A DNA stretch of 64,000 bases from Takakia lepidozioides. Taxonomy: Eukaryota > Streptophyta > Takakiopsida > Takakiales > Takakiaceae. The stretch lies in NCBI GenBank assembly GCA_030704615.1, contig CM060731.1, positions 31,496,001 to 31,560,000 of the forward strand. Direction: 5' to 3'. Position numbers and translations under genes: made by a program. Position 1 is the first letter of the stretch, and each line of letters opens with the position of its first letter. A model generated the notes under the pieces. The model did no database searches. It was given only the letters and a program-made list of their open reading frames with translations, and had not been told where the DNA came from. Positions 23,681-33,289 of the stretch are shown piece by piece.

Positions 23681-24129
23681 ATTGTATCTCCTCTACGAAC
23701 CGGGACGGTTGAGGCAGTGAGTGGGGGTGAGCACAGGATCATGGGGTGCAAACACCCATGGCAGATGTGGGATGAGATGCGGAAAGAGAGAGTCTTTGGA
23801 TCTCTCAAGCAGCAATATGAGGAGCGGGGAGAGCCATACACTGAGGATCAGTTGGAGGCCAAGGTGGCCAATGTTTTTAAAGAGGTTGAGAATGTTTCTT
23901 CCCCAGAGGATGTTCTCAAGGTGGCTATGGCAGAGCAAGTGGAGGCTACGCCACGGTCAGGGTGTGCGGATAAGGCCCAAGAGGTTGCTATCTAGTAACC
24001 AAAGGATGCGTCTCCTACCTTCAAGCCTGGTGTACCCAAGGTTGCAGTCACTGAGGACAACTGGGAACCAGATGTTGGACCTACAATCACCGGAGGAGAG
24101 AGACGGAGGATCCAGTGATTTCTAAGGGC

Positions 24130-25070
24130 TTATAGAAATTGCTTTGCCTTCGGTTTGAAGGATTTGGGGAGTTTGAAGGGTCAGGAGATTTGTATTGATT
24201 TGACAAGTGACACGCCAATCTTTCGAAGGCCCTACCGATATAGTACATGGAGAGGTCATTGATCCAGTCATGGACTATGGAGTTGTTCAAAGCTGGATTG
24301 GTGGAGTTGTCAGGCGGGGAGTATACCTCGGCAACGGTGATGTCAGCTAAGAAGGATATCTATGGCAATTGGACAGAAAGAAGGATGTGTGGGGACTATC
24401 GTCCTGTGAATCGTCAGACTAAGTCCAATAGATATGTCATGCCAACTCTAGAGGAAATTTTTGATGCCATTGGGTATGCAAAGGTGTTTAGCACATTGGA
24501 CTTACGATCCGGTTACCACCTGTTGCCAATCAAAGAGGCTGACAAGCAAAAGACGACATTCTGGGGGATTGACCAACATGAGAAGGATTGCTTGTACCAA
24601 TGGCGCTTCCTACCGTTTGGGTTGAAGAATGCTCCTGCAGAGTTTCAGAGGGTTATGGATAGGATTCTCGCGGGGCTAGAATTTGCCCTATGTTACATTG
24701 ATGACATCATCGTCTTTAGTGCTACGGTTGAGGAGCATGAGAGACACCTTCAGGTAATGTTTGAGCGCTTGAGAGTGCATGGGTTGAAATTGCACCCTGG
24801 GAAGTGCAAGTTCTTCTACAACCAGATTGAGTATCTGGGCCACATGATATACCTTGGAGGATTGGGTGTTCAAAAGACGAAGGTGGAGGCCATTGTACGC
24901 ATTCCACGCCCCATAGATGTTAGCAGAGTTCGTGTTTTCATGGGGTTGGCAAACTACTATCGACGGTTTGTCAAGGGATTTAGCAGCATTGCAAAGGCTC
25001 TTCCCAAGTTGACCAAGGTGGGTCAGGAGTGGCAGTGGGAGGAGGAGCAGGAGGAAGCCTTTGAGGAACT
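24130..25070 (+). pseudogene. Ty3/gypsy reverse transcriptase
   Basis: The RT N-terminal block (DTPIFRRPYRYS, about 24208-24243) is in one frame and the rest is in the long open frame from 24247 (490 codons, the best-preserved part of pol). Landmarks are RRMCGDYRPVNRQTKSNRY, FSTLDLRSGYHLLPI, FLPFGLKNAPAEFQRVMD and the catalytic YIDD at 24694-24705, then EYLGHMIYLGGLGV. All are standard Ty3/gypsy RT motifs. The enzyme copies element RNA into DNA. Confidence 0.9.
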
Positions 25071-25734
25071 CAAGGCTCAATTGACTTCTGCACCTATTCT
25101 GAGGCGGCCTATTCGGGGGCGGCATTTCCAGCTACATACGGATTGGAGTATGCTGGGGATTGGAGCAGTGCTCACACAGGTGGATGATGAGGGAAGAGAG
25201 TTCGTAGTTGCATATGCTAGCGGCTCAAACAATGATGCCAAGGCGAAGTATAGTTCCTATGAAGGGGAGTGTCTAGCTGCGGTATGGGCAGTGACACATT
25301 TCAGATGCTACCTCTATGTCAATCTCTTCACCCTTGTCACGGATCACCAACCATTGAAGTGGTTGATGAAGTCAGACAAGCTTACAGGGAAGCTTGCACA
25401 GTGGGCACTTATGCTTCAAGAATACAACTTTCAGGTGGTGCATCGAGCTGGTATTGTCAATCGGGATGTAGATGGATTGAGTCGTAGTCCATGCATGAGC
25501 AAGCATGATGATATTGGAGCTCGATGGCATGGTGAGACGGATGAGGAGATGGTGCAAGGATGGCATGCATCTGCCTTTTTGTACATCCTAGCGATGGGAG
25601 CTCAAGCTGGTCCATCCCATAGCATTGGTCATGTAGATGGTGTGCATGACGATCTGGAGATCAGTGAGGAGCTTGGTGGTGCTAAGGATGCATCAGTGTT
25701 GGCCTACCTTCGTACATGAGAGACAGCAGCCAGT
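25071..25734 (+). pseudogene. Ty3/gypsy RNase H
   Basis: Continues in frame with RT. It begins near FQLHTDWSMLGIGAVL, with the first catalytic Asp at about 25139. YSSYEGECLAAVWAV supplies the Glu, and LVTDHQPLKWLM another Asp. It removes the RNA strand after reverse transcription. The frame ends at a TGA (25717-25719, in the context CTTCGTACATGAGAG); beyond it the same frame continues into integrase, so a single nonsense change separates them. Confidence 0.85.
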
Positions 25735-26740
25735 GTGACTGCTAAGGAGAGAGATCGGATCCTCCAACGAGCCAAGATGTTCAAGTGGGATGGGACTCAC
25801 CTACTCCGAATATGGGAGGATGGACGAGTGAGGATTGTGCCTCATCCAACACAACGAGCGCGATTGGTACACCATGCCCATGAGGAGTTGGGACATATGA
25901 CAGTACTGGTGGCGGGACATGCACACGGATGTGCAACAGTTAGTGGCAAGGTGCATGGTGTATGATAAAGTGCGGGCTTCTTTCAATTGCATCCTTTACC
26001 CATTATGGGTTTGGGCTATCGTTGGAGTCTTGACTTCACAGGCTAATTGCCACTAACGATTCGCCATAATAAGTATGTGCTGGTGATGGTGGAACATTTC
26101 TCCAAGTGGATTGAACTGGTGGCATTGCCTGACAAGGCAAGTGAGGGGGTTGCGTATGCATTCTTAGATCGAGTGCTTAGCCAATTTGGTGCTCCAGCCG
26201 AGGTACTCACGGACCAGGGGAGAGAGTTCTTGGGGGAGTTTCAGGCTTTGTGTGAGCAAGCCTTGATAGATCACCGCATTACTTCTCGGGATCATCCCGA
26301 GGCTGATGGCCTGGCAGAGAGGGTTGTACAAACAGTCAAGCGAGGCTTGCGCAAGTATGGCTTGCAGAAGGGACACTTATGAGATTGGGACCTTCAGCTA
26401 CCTTGGTTGGCCATGGGCTACAGGTTTAGCAAACAAGCATCACTTGCCTCGTTCTTGCCTTATTTCCTTCTATTTGGCCGAGAGCCAGATTTGCCTGCAT
26501 CTATTCGCAGGGAGACTGCAGTAGTCCTCAACCTTGATGATCCGGATGTGTGGACACAAGCATGTGCCCAGCGGGCAGAGTTGTTCAAGAGAGTCATGCC
26601 TATGGCTTTTGAGAACCTTGCTATTGCCCAACACCGAGACACATTGAGGTACGTCACTATACGTGGAGGGGGATATCGGCCAGGTGTTCGGCGTTTCCAC
26701 CCTAGGGACTATGTGTATCTGCAGCAGACAGCGCCCACTA
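25735..26740 (+). pseudogene. Ty3/gypsy integrase
   Basis: The N-terminal zinc-binding region is degraded (HHAHEELGHM is kept; the Cys pair is reduced to one after a frameshift near 25910). The catalytic core shows the first Asp in WSLDFTG (about 26032), followed by a stop at 26044-26046, then VLTDQGREFLGEF (about 26203) and ADGLAERVVQTVKRGL with the Glu (about 26302-26350). A stop follows at 26380-26382. The C-terminal part to 26735 matches the family (HPRDYVYLQQTAPTT). It inserts element DNA into the genome. It is cut by the GC-rich insertion at about 26738. Confidence 0.85.
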
Positions 26741-27055
26741 CAGCAAATGGGGGGGGGGGGGGGTTTGCGACGCCAGCCGCGCCCCCAAGCCCCGCGCGAC
26801 GCTGAGCTCGCGGCGTTTGTTTGCGACGCCCCGGCGTCGCAATCCTCCGCTGCGACACCATTTCGATGCCCAGCCGTCGTAAGGTGGCATGAAGGGGGAA
26901 AGAGGGCCCTCGCTTCGACGGTTTTTTTTTTCTTGCGACGCCATGGCGTTAGAAATTTTTTTTTTTTTTTTTTTATTTATTTTTAAATTTTTTTGGGACG
27001 TTGCGACGCCGAGCACCTCTGCGACGCCAAGGCGTCGCAACAGCATCACCATAGT

Positions 27056-27096
<41 letters not shown>

Positions 27097-27330
27097 GACT
27101 TTGCGGCCCTCAATTTCACAAAAGCGTCGCTGGGGGCGCCCCGCGCTGGGACGCCCAACGTTGTGACGCCAGGGGGTCGCAATGGCGTTGCCACAGGGGG
27201 TCGCAATGGTGTTGTGGTCAGCTTAGGTCATCACAAAGACGTCGCTTGGGGCGTCTGGTGGTGGGGAAGGTGCAACAACGACGACGATGCTGGGGCTGGG
27301 GCTGGGCACTAAGGCTGTGGAGGGAGAATG
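26738..27330. mobile_element. GC-rich, poly-T-rich insertion with GCGACGCC words (CACTA-like)
   Basis: Starts at CACTACAGCAAATGGGG, resembling a CACTA terminus, though the first bases may belong to the gypsy sequence. It contains at least eight GCGACGCC or GGCGTCGC words, several paired as near-palindromes (26832-26850, 27025-27042). T runs lie near 26957-26975 and 27060-27096. I found no matching right terminus, so it may be truncated. It interrupts the gypsy pol frame at its 3' end. Confidence 0.5.
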
Positions 27331-27664
27331 GTTGTGTCCACGATGCCTTGGCCATAGGTAGTGGGCATGACAATGATGTAGTTCACAAGTGATCCAAGGT
27401 CTAGCGCTCAACGCCATGGATACTCAATTGAAGATCATGGATTGCAAGCATGCGACTAACGATGGGGCTCTTGTTGCACCCGGCCTCTTGATCCATATAC
27501 TTTAGAAAATTGTGAGATGTGCGATTGCAGACCAAGCGATGATCTTATTGAGATGAATACTTGTCAGCTATCCGGTGTTAGATGGACCTAATCACCAGCT
27601 AGGGGGGCGATTGTGGCATAGCTTACTAGGATTGTGTGCTTAGAATGTATGGTGGACAACGATG
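27331..27664 (+). mobile_element. Gypsy 3' tail, polypurine tract and start of LTR
   Basis: A stop-interrupted frame continues here without a recognised domain. At 27601-27610 a purine-rich AGGGGGGCGA precedes TGTGGCATAGC (27612 on), the expected arrangement of polypurine tract and 3' LTR start. The LTR is broken at about 27664; its first 53 bp recur at 28249-28302. Confidence 0.55.
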
Positions 27665-28200
27665 TCGGTTCCTGAACCTCCTCGACTTAAATATTGCCTC
27701 CACCTCGTACTCAGGTTCATTTTCATGATCCAACAGCATAGGTGGCGGACGCAACACTTGATGCCGATTCGGACGCGCTTCATCTTTGAAGTAAGGCTTC
27801 AAAAGGGAGACATGGAATATTGGGTGCACCTTGCTGTTTGCCGGCAGCTCCAATTCATACACATCGTCATTCATAACCTTCCGAATGCGAAAGGGTCCCG
27901 CATACGGAGGTACGAACTTCGGACTCACTTCCGGAGGTAGTCGGAAATTCTTGATGTTCAACCAGACCTCTGTGCCTGCCTCAAACTTCACTTCCCTTCG
28001 CTTCCGATTCGCCTGCCTTTCATACCGTTTCCTAGCTTTGGCAATATTATACTTTGCGAGCTTCAACAAACGCTCGCGTTCTTCCAGTACCGCCGCTACT
28101 GCCGGTTCCTCAACGTCCTGGGCGGCCCAACTCACTTGGTATGTGAGACCAAATGAAGTCCCAACACACAAAATACAAATATAAATATCCAAAATATCCT
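27665..28200 (-). mobile_element. Chromovirus (Ty3/gypsy) fragment: integrase C-terminus and chromodomain start
   Basis: A 188-codon minus-strand frame (28192-27626). Residues 20-130 match the integrase C-terminus of plant chromoviruses: ARKRYERQANRKRREVKFEA, GTEVWLNIKNFRL, PKFVPPYAGPFRI and VHPIFHVSLLKPYF. It ends in a chromodomain start (EYEVEAIFKSRRF) and then runs into LTR sequence, so the chromodomain is truncated. It lies in the opposite orientation to the DNMT-gypsy element and is flanked by a 53-bp direct repeat of that element's LTR start. Confidence 0.8.
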
Positions 28201-28246
28201 AGTTAACTAGAAGTAGGTAATTCTAGTTAACCATGACTAAAACCAT
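28201..28246. repeat. Second copy of the inverted-repeat module
   Basis: 28202-28246 is identical to 15532-15577 apart from the lost outer left arm. The spacer GTAGGTAA and the 26-nt right arm are intact. It sits between the chromovirus fragment and the LTR restart. Confidence 0.8.
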
Positions 28247-28248
28247 AT

Positions 28249-28340
28249 TGTGGCATAGCTTTCTAGGATTGTGTGCTTAGAATGTATGGTGGACAACGAT
28301 GTATGTTGTGGCACGATGCTTAGGTGCACAACAATGCTAA
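28249..28340 (+). mobile_element. LTR fragment (restart of the gypsy LTR)
   Basis: Begins TGTGGCATAGC, as at 27612, and continues past the point where the first copy is broken. The right limit is uncertain; LINE-derived sequence follows. Confidence 0.45.
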
Positions 28341-28554
28341 CCTGTCATTGGGAATGAGGCCGAGGAAGTGGCCATTGAAGGTGTAGATGGTGGACATACG
28401 CGGGGCTTGACAGATTGTGGGGGAGGTATGCAAGATGTCCTTATCCAGGTTGCATTCTGTGATGTGTATGTGTATGTTGGAGGTGGCAGGCGGTTGATGT
28501 ATGTAGCGGGCATCTGTGGATTGGGTTTATGTTGTTAGTGGGTATGCGCGAGGT

Positions 28555-28797
28555 AGTTAATATTAGTGTGTTTGTGGAATGCGGTAAGGAGTGTGAGATT
28601 GTGGGCGGGGTCACAATCGTCGTGCAAGCCAAAGAGGTTATCCTCGATTTGCCATGAGTTATCATTTGCTATGAAGCCAGCCCATTGGCAGAGGTATTAT
28701 GTATCAACGCATGGTGCTCCATATGAGTCTGTAGAAGTTTGGGTTTTAATACCTAGGATGGCTTCGATAACGTATGCGTCGGGGTTGGCATGGTGAG
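28555..28797 (-). pseudogene. Chromodomain-like module at the LINE C-terminus
   Basis: On the minus strand: AYVIEAILGIKTQ, a variable stretch, one in-frame TAA, then YLCQWAGFIANDNSWQIEDN and LTLLTAFHKHT. This is the chromodomain pattern (first strand Y-V-I-E-x-I-L, then Y-L-x-x-W-x-G-[FY], then SWxxxxNL and a C-terminal helix). Two aromatic-cage positions, Tyr and Trp, are present. Chromodomains bind methylated histone tails and steer integration in chromoviruses; here the module follows LINE sequence, one frameshift away from the RT frame. Confidence 0.6.
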
Positions 28798-30153
28798 CTG
28801 TGGGGGTGGTGGGTGAGCATGAAGAGGGAGGGGATTCAGCAGAGGTGAAAGTAGTCTGCGTAGGAGAGGGCATATGGGGGTGCACGGGAGGGGAGAGGCT
28901 GGAGGAGAGGTGGATGTGGATGGGGTGACGGTGTCGTGTGTGTAAGAGGTTTGGGAAGTTCTAAGTGTATGTAATATAGAGGGAGATGGGACTGATCTAT
29001 AGGCGGGTAATAGGGCTCGTTGAGTGTGTGGGAAGAGTAGGCATGGAAGATCACATTTGAGGGTACATGATGCAGAGGGGTGACAAAGTAGGGTGCATAG
29101 GTGTTGGAGAAATCTGCAAGTTTTAGCCATGGCTCGAGAGTGTTTAAGAGTGAATTCACCTGGGGATAGTAGTTGAGTACCGGTGACGGTGGTAAGTTGG
29201 GTGAGATGAGTGATATGTTGTTCTTTAAAATAGGTGAGGAGGGGCCACTTTTGGCGGGGATGGAGGCGTTCAAAGTGGGAGAGGGATGGACTAGTGTTCA
29301 AATTGTGTTCTAACTGTGATACCGTGTTGGGATAGCCGGGTAGATCAGTTTGTATGCTAATATGCCTTTGTCGCAGAATGAATAGTGTAGGTGCCGTGGG
29401 GGAGTGGAGGGATGGAAGGGATTGTAGTCCATTGAATTTTTGGGCGAGGAATTGAAGGAGGCCACGATAGATGAGTCCCAGGTGACCGGGGTCGTTGAGA
29501 GCTTCTCGTAGCTGGGTGCCGAGGGTACGGGCATATGAGTTGATTAGGGGGATAGAGCCGACACCATAACAGTCTGTAGGTAGTTGGGTAAGAGCGTTCG
29601 GAGTACTAGTGGGTAAACCACATATCCGCTTGGTTAGCTGGGTAAAATGTTTGTCCAGTACTTTGAGATCCGGCAGAGAGAAGGGAGTAGCGTGGAAAGA
29701 GTATTGGACTTGTGGCTTAAGCACAGAGCGGGTGATTGCTAGCTTAGGTCTAATGGATACAGAGGATTTAAGAAGAGCTAGGCTTTTGTTGGTTAGTTTG
29801 GCAAGTGTTGTGGCCTTTTGTACATGCCAGGTAAGTGACGGGACTAGCTGGATGCCTAAGTATGTGTAAGGCTCGTCAGGCCGTAGGAAAATGAAGGGAT
29901 TATTTAGGTAGTGGATATAGAGTTTACAGTGGGAGGCAATCGTAATCTTCTTTAATTTACTGTGATGGGTTGTTGCGGTAACGGCGCACTTGTGGAGGCT
30001 GAGTTCCATGCCAGACCATAGGTTAAAGCGGGATAGTTTGCTGACTTGGCGGTTTTTGAAGTCAATATACATGAGGTAAATATCATGTTTAGTGAGTTTG
30101 GCATCTTCGAGGGCACTATAAAACCTCACCGAGTGAAATATCCGCTGCCGCAT
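28753..30153 (-). pseudogene. LINE RT thumb and connecting region
   Basis: A 466-codon minus-strand frame. It opens with KHDIYLMYIDFKN (normally just before the F-G-S-L-D-H block of RT), then jumps to FNLWSGMELSLHKCAVTA and YTYLGIQLVPSLTWHV, which normally follow the YADD box. So the palm segment with the YADD is missing here and lies inverted at 30154-30444. The thumb and a long linker follow, including LLKSSVSIRPKLAITRSVLK. Confidence 0.75.
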
Positions 30154-30444
30154 ATGCTGACGACCTCGCTATACTAGCCCACAAACCCCAACACCTCTTC
30201 GGATCCTTAGATCATGCCAGATTACTTGCAGTCATAACGGATTTAGGCTATCCCACCAATGATATCCAACTCATTGGCAACATTTATACCAACAGTACTA
30301 CTGAGTATTCCGGTTTATACTATGGCACTACTCCCCACATCCCTATCATGCGCGGCACTATATAAGGTGACACCCTTAGCCCATACCTATTTATTATCTT
30401 TCTAGAATCACTACTACGATGGCTAGCACGCGGTAATCTTAGTT
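30154..30444 (+). pseudogene. Inverted LINE RT palm block (plus strand)
   Basis: Plus-strand translation gives YADDLAILAHKPQHL, then FGSLDHARLLAVITDLGYP, IPIMRGTI, a TAA stop, and GDTLSPYLFIIFLESLLRWL. These are the RT palm motifs that are missing from the minus-strand LINE on either side. The YADD box precedes motifs that normally come before it, so the block is both inverted and rearranged. Confidence 0.75.
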
Positions 30445-30747
30445 CCCCGTAGTTGGATAACAGCGCGGTTAGTGTGCTGGTGAACAGTTTATAGATGGTG
30501 TTGGCTAGGGCTATGGGTCTATGATTACCAAGGTTAGTGGGATCGTCTTTCTTGAAGAGCAGGATGGTGCGGCTATGTTTCCATGTGTGTAGGGATACGT
30601 TGAAGCTGATAGCAGAGTTTGAAAATTTTGAAGATAAGGGTATGGAGATTGGGATCAAGTGCTTGTAGTATAACATCAGGGATCATATCGACAAGCCCGG
30701 GGGCCTTTGATTTGGGTAGACTTTTGAGGCAGGAGTTGTAAAGATCA
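30445..30747 (-). pseudogene. LINE RT N-terminal motifs
   Basis: Minus-strand frame 30676-30320 contains TILLFKKDDPTNLGNHRPIA and LANTIYKLFTSTLTALL, the conserved RT entry motifs (K-D-D-P, N-x-R-P-I-A). It joins the inverted palm block at about 30444. Confidence 0.75.
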
Positions 30748-31443
30748 CACTACAACAGATCGCGGTAGTTATGACTGCCAAACCGTGGTAGTCATGGTTT
30801 TCATGACTTTGACCATGACTGCACCATGTTTTTATATGAAATTGACCTCCCGCAGTTGTTCATACAACTGTAGTCATATAAACGACTATCTAAATAGTCG
30901 TCTGTATGACTACATGGCTCCGAAATGGGCGGAAGGCTGGTCAACGGTAATTGACCAGATTTAGCTCACCATTCATAGTCATTTCCATGACTACAGTGTA
31001 CATGGATGAGGTTACATAGTCATGATGACTACTGGGGATTTTGTAATTTGGTGTGTATAATACAATTAAAACACCATATGATCATGTGAATGACTAATGG
31101 GTATATTGGTTAACAGGTAGTGAACTATAACTCTCATAATAAAGAGGTTGCAGGTTCAAACTCCTCTAAGTACAATCAAATGGATAAGATGGCCCTAGGG
31201 TTAGTAGGCGAGCTATGGATAGCACGTGGTACCCTAGATGGATTGCCACGTGGTTTTTTCATTATTATAAAATGCATTATGCCACGTGGCACAATGCGGT
31301 GCGACGCGACATTTGACATATGTTTTTATTTTTTTAGTTTCTTAATTTAATTTAATTTTTTAAATCAATTGTGCCTCGCCACGTGGCGTGGCAGCGGCGG
31401 CTGCAGTATCGTATATATGACTGCAGTGAGAGATATCACTTGG
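30748..31443 (-). mobile_element. CACTA element, copy 2, inverted and truncated
   Basis: Starts CACTACAACAGATCGCGG at 30748 and matches the element at 8976-9846 in reverse orientation. About 240 bp corresponding to the left end of copy 1 are missing; the match ends near GAGATATCACTTGGT at 31443. It lies inside the LINE. Because one end is lost, no target duplication can be scored. Confidence 0.85.
31099..31172 (+). other. tRNA-like segment in CACTA copy 2
   Basis: 74 nt: A-box-like TTGGTTAACAGG, an anticodon-arm-like CTCTCATAATAAAGAG with CAT in the loop, and B box GGTTCAAACTCC. It is tRNA-Met-like in the anticodon region, but acceptor pairing is poor. The partner in copy 1 is at 9395-9482 and reads TAT in the loop. 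Confidence 0.4.
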
Positions 31444-32709
31444 TAAGTAATGCGGGGGTCTTGCCTCCGTTCTATGTAATGACTGTTTGATGGGGAGTTA
31501 GGAATGATAGTAAGGGCACGACGTATGGTATGATGGGTGTTAAGGTGAGAGGTCCAGGCACGTTTTTGAGAATGGGTGAGGTGACCGCCATTTTGTTTGG
31601 ATCTAGTGGTTTGGGGTAGGTCCTGTGGGGCCGAGCATGTTACCGACACACTCTTAGTCATTTCTTGGAGGATGGTTGTGAGGGTATGTTCGGCCTCAGT
31701 CCAGAGAGGGTGTATGAGAGTTTTTGGGTAAGGAGTGATGCGTGTGGTTGGAAGTGTTTTAGAAATGCGGTAATGTTATGTTGGGGTAAGGGTGAGAGGA
31801 GACGAGGTTGTGGGTTGTGGGTCTGGGTTGGGGGTATGGGCCGGATGGGAACAAGGGACGGGGGAAAAGAGACCGAGACTGGGTAATGATCTGAATTACA
31901 GATGCTGTCAATATGGATATGACTTGTGAGGTATGCGGGGATTTCACTAGGTGACTTAAGATAAAAACCGTCGATAAGGCTTAAGGACGAGTAGTTAAGA
32001 CCGCCTTGCCTTGACTAGTGATGGTCTGAAGGTATGTACCTGAGCTGATGCTTATGTATAAAGTGGGCCTAGTCTTGGTCAAGAGAGGGTGGTGGTTTGT
32101 GGGTACCATTGTATGTATGGCCCCGTAGAGCGATATCTCGGTTAAAGTCACCTGCTAGTATGTAGTCATGGTGCTGATGCGTGGGTTGCGTGATTGTGGC
32201 AAAGATTGTGTGCAGTATGTCAGGTATCAAGGGTAGGTCATCAATATGGGAAGGCATGTATAAGTGGATGAGGGTGATGGGGGTCAGTGAGGAGAGGTGC
32301 AATTGGACGATTTGAAGATGACATCTGAGGGAGGGGTACTAGTCCTTTTGTGGTGGTACAAGAAGAGTGATGAGTACGGAGGATGCCAAGCGCAACTCCA
32401 CCCCGGGTAGGGCAGTATGGGGCAGAGCAACAACGGAGGCATTGTGGGGAAGTCATGGGAGTCCCGTATATGAGATAATAAGTTGGTAAGAGTTTGTTGA
32501 TGTAGGAGCTGGTGGTGTTGGAAGTGTGTAATTTGGTTTCTTGTATGAAAATAACATGTGGGGGCGTGGAGTCTGTAAGGAGGTGGATCAGGCTTTGGAT
32601 GTTGGTGGCCAGGGATCCAACGTTCAAAGTGGTGATATTGAAAATGTGTGGGTTTAGGTCAGGGGTGGTCGGGTTATGGCATCGTGATGTAGTGGGTGTA
32701 GAGGAGTGA
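31444..32709 (-). pseudogene. LINE apurinic-type endonuclease domain
   Basis: Minus-strand pieces in order: LNVGSLATNIQSLIHLL and VIFIQETKLH (about 32627-32500, with the catalytic Glu of Q-E-T-K), DYILAGDFNRDIAL (about 32150, with G-D-F-N), and SICNSDHYPVS (about 31900, with the S-D-H-x-P box). These are the ordered signature motifs of the EEP endonuclease that nicks target DNA for LINE priming. Frameshifts separate them. The segment 31661-31445 continues toward RT. Confidence 0.75.
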
Positions 32710-32762
32710 TGGTGGGATGCGGGATACTAGGGGGTTGGAACCCTGGGAGGGGCATGGTAGCG

Positions 32763-33173
32763 TTAAATCGTAGCAGACAAGATGGTGGTAGAGAGAAATG
32801 AGAACTTGCTAGCGATGGTATGTTCATCTGGGTTAGGAGTGGGAACATATGCCAGATGGTCTCCTAATAGCTTGTGTACCACTCCAGGGTTTGATTGCAA
32901 GAGGTTAAGAGACGCGTGGAGTTCAGCTAGGCAATGTGGTGGAGCCAAGTAGTTATCGGGTTGTGTGGGTAGATCGTGTAGATGATGCAATAGAGAAATG
33001 AGTGGGGAGTCTGGTTGGGTTACAATCATGAGAACAACTTTAATTATCCATGATTTCAGAGCATTGTGGGATTGGGGATCCTCTGCACCCGACTCCCTGA
33101 TTTGAACCCATTCTGGACCACCAACTTTCATAAGGAGCTTTTGATAGATACCTTCAAGGGGAATGAATAACAT
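32763..33173 (-). pseudogene. Possible LINE ORF1 remnant
   Basis: A 136-codon frame directly upstream of the endonuclease on the minus strand. No zinc knuckle or RRM motif is visible; the assignment rests only on position. It could be an unrelated exon. Confidence 0.3.
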
Positions 33174-33174
33174 G

Positions 33175-33285
33175 TCTATAGAGTCTCATAACGATATACA
33201 TGACAAAGGGAAGTGTACAACAATGGACAATTTTGTCCACTTTCCCCTTGATGTGATTTTGCCTTCCGCGTTTTTTTCCTAGTGT
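33175..33285. mobile_element. CACTA-type terminus, second family
   Basis: Read inward from 33285: CACTAGGAAAAAAACGCGG, like the terminus at 14385 (CACTAGAAGAAAAACGCGG). Only a short piece of body is recognisable, so the left limit is a guess. Confidence 0.4.
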
Positions 33286-33289
33286 ATTT

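Larger units (their letters stand above)
28441..33173 (-). mobile_element. Degenerate LINE, near full length, with ORF1-like region, EN, RT and chromodomain
   Basis: Minus-strand order is an ORF1-like region (33173-32763), endonuclease (32709-31759), RT start (30747-30445), an inverted RT block, the RT thumb and linker (30153-28753), and a chromodomain-like end (28797-28555). A CACTA copy (30748-31443) splits it. All segments carry frameshifts or stops. It is the same family type as the fragments at 7.7-8.6 and 14.4-15.5 kb, but the RNase H of those copies was not found here. Confidence 0.75.
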
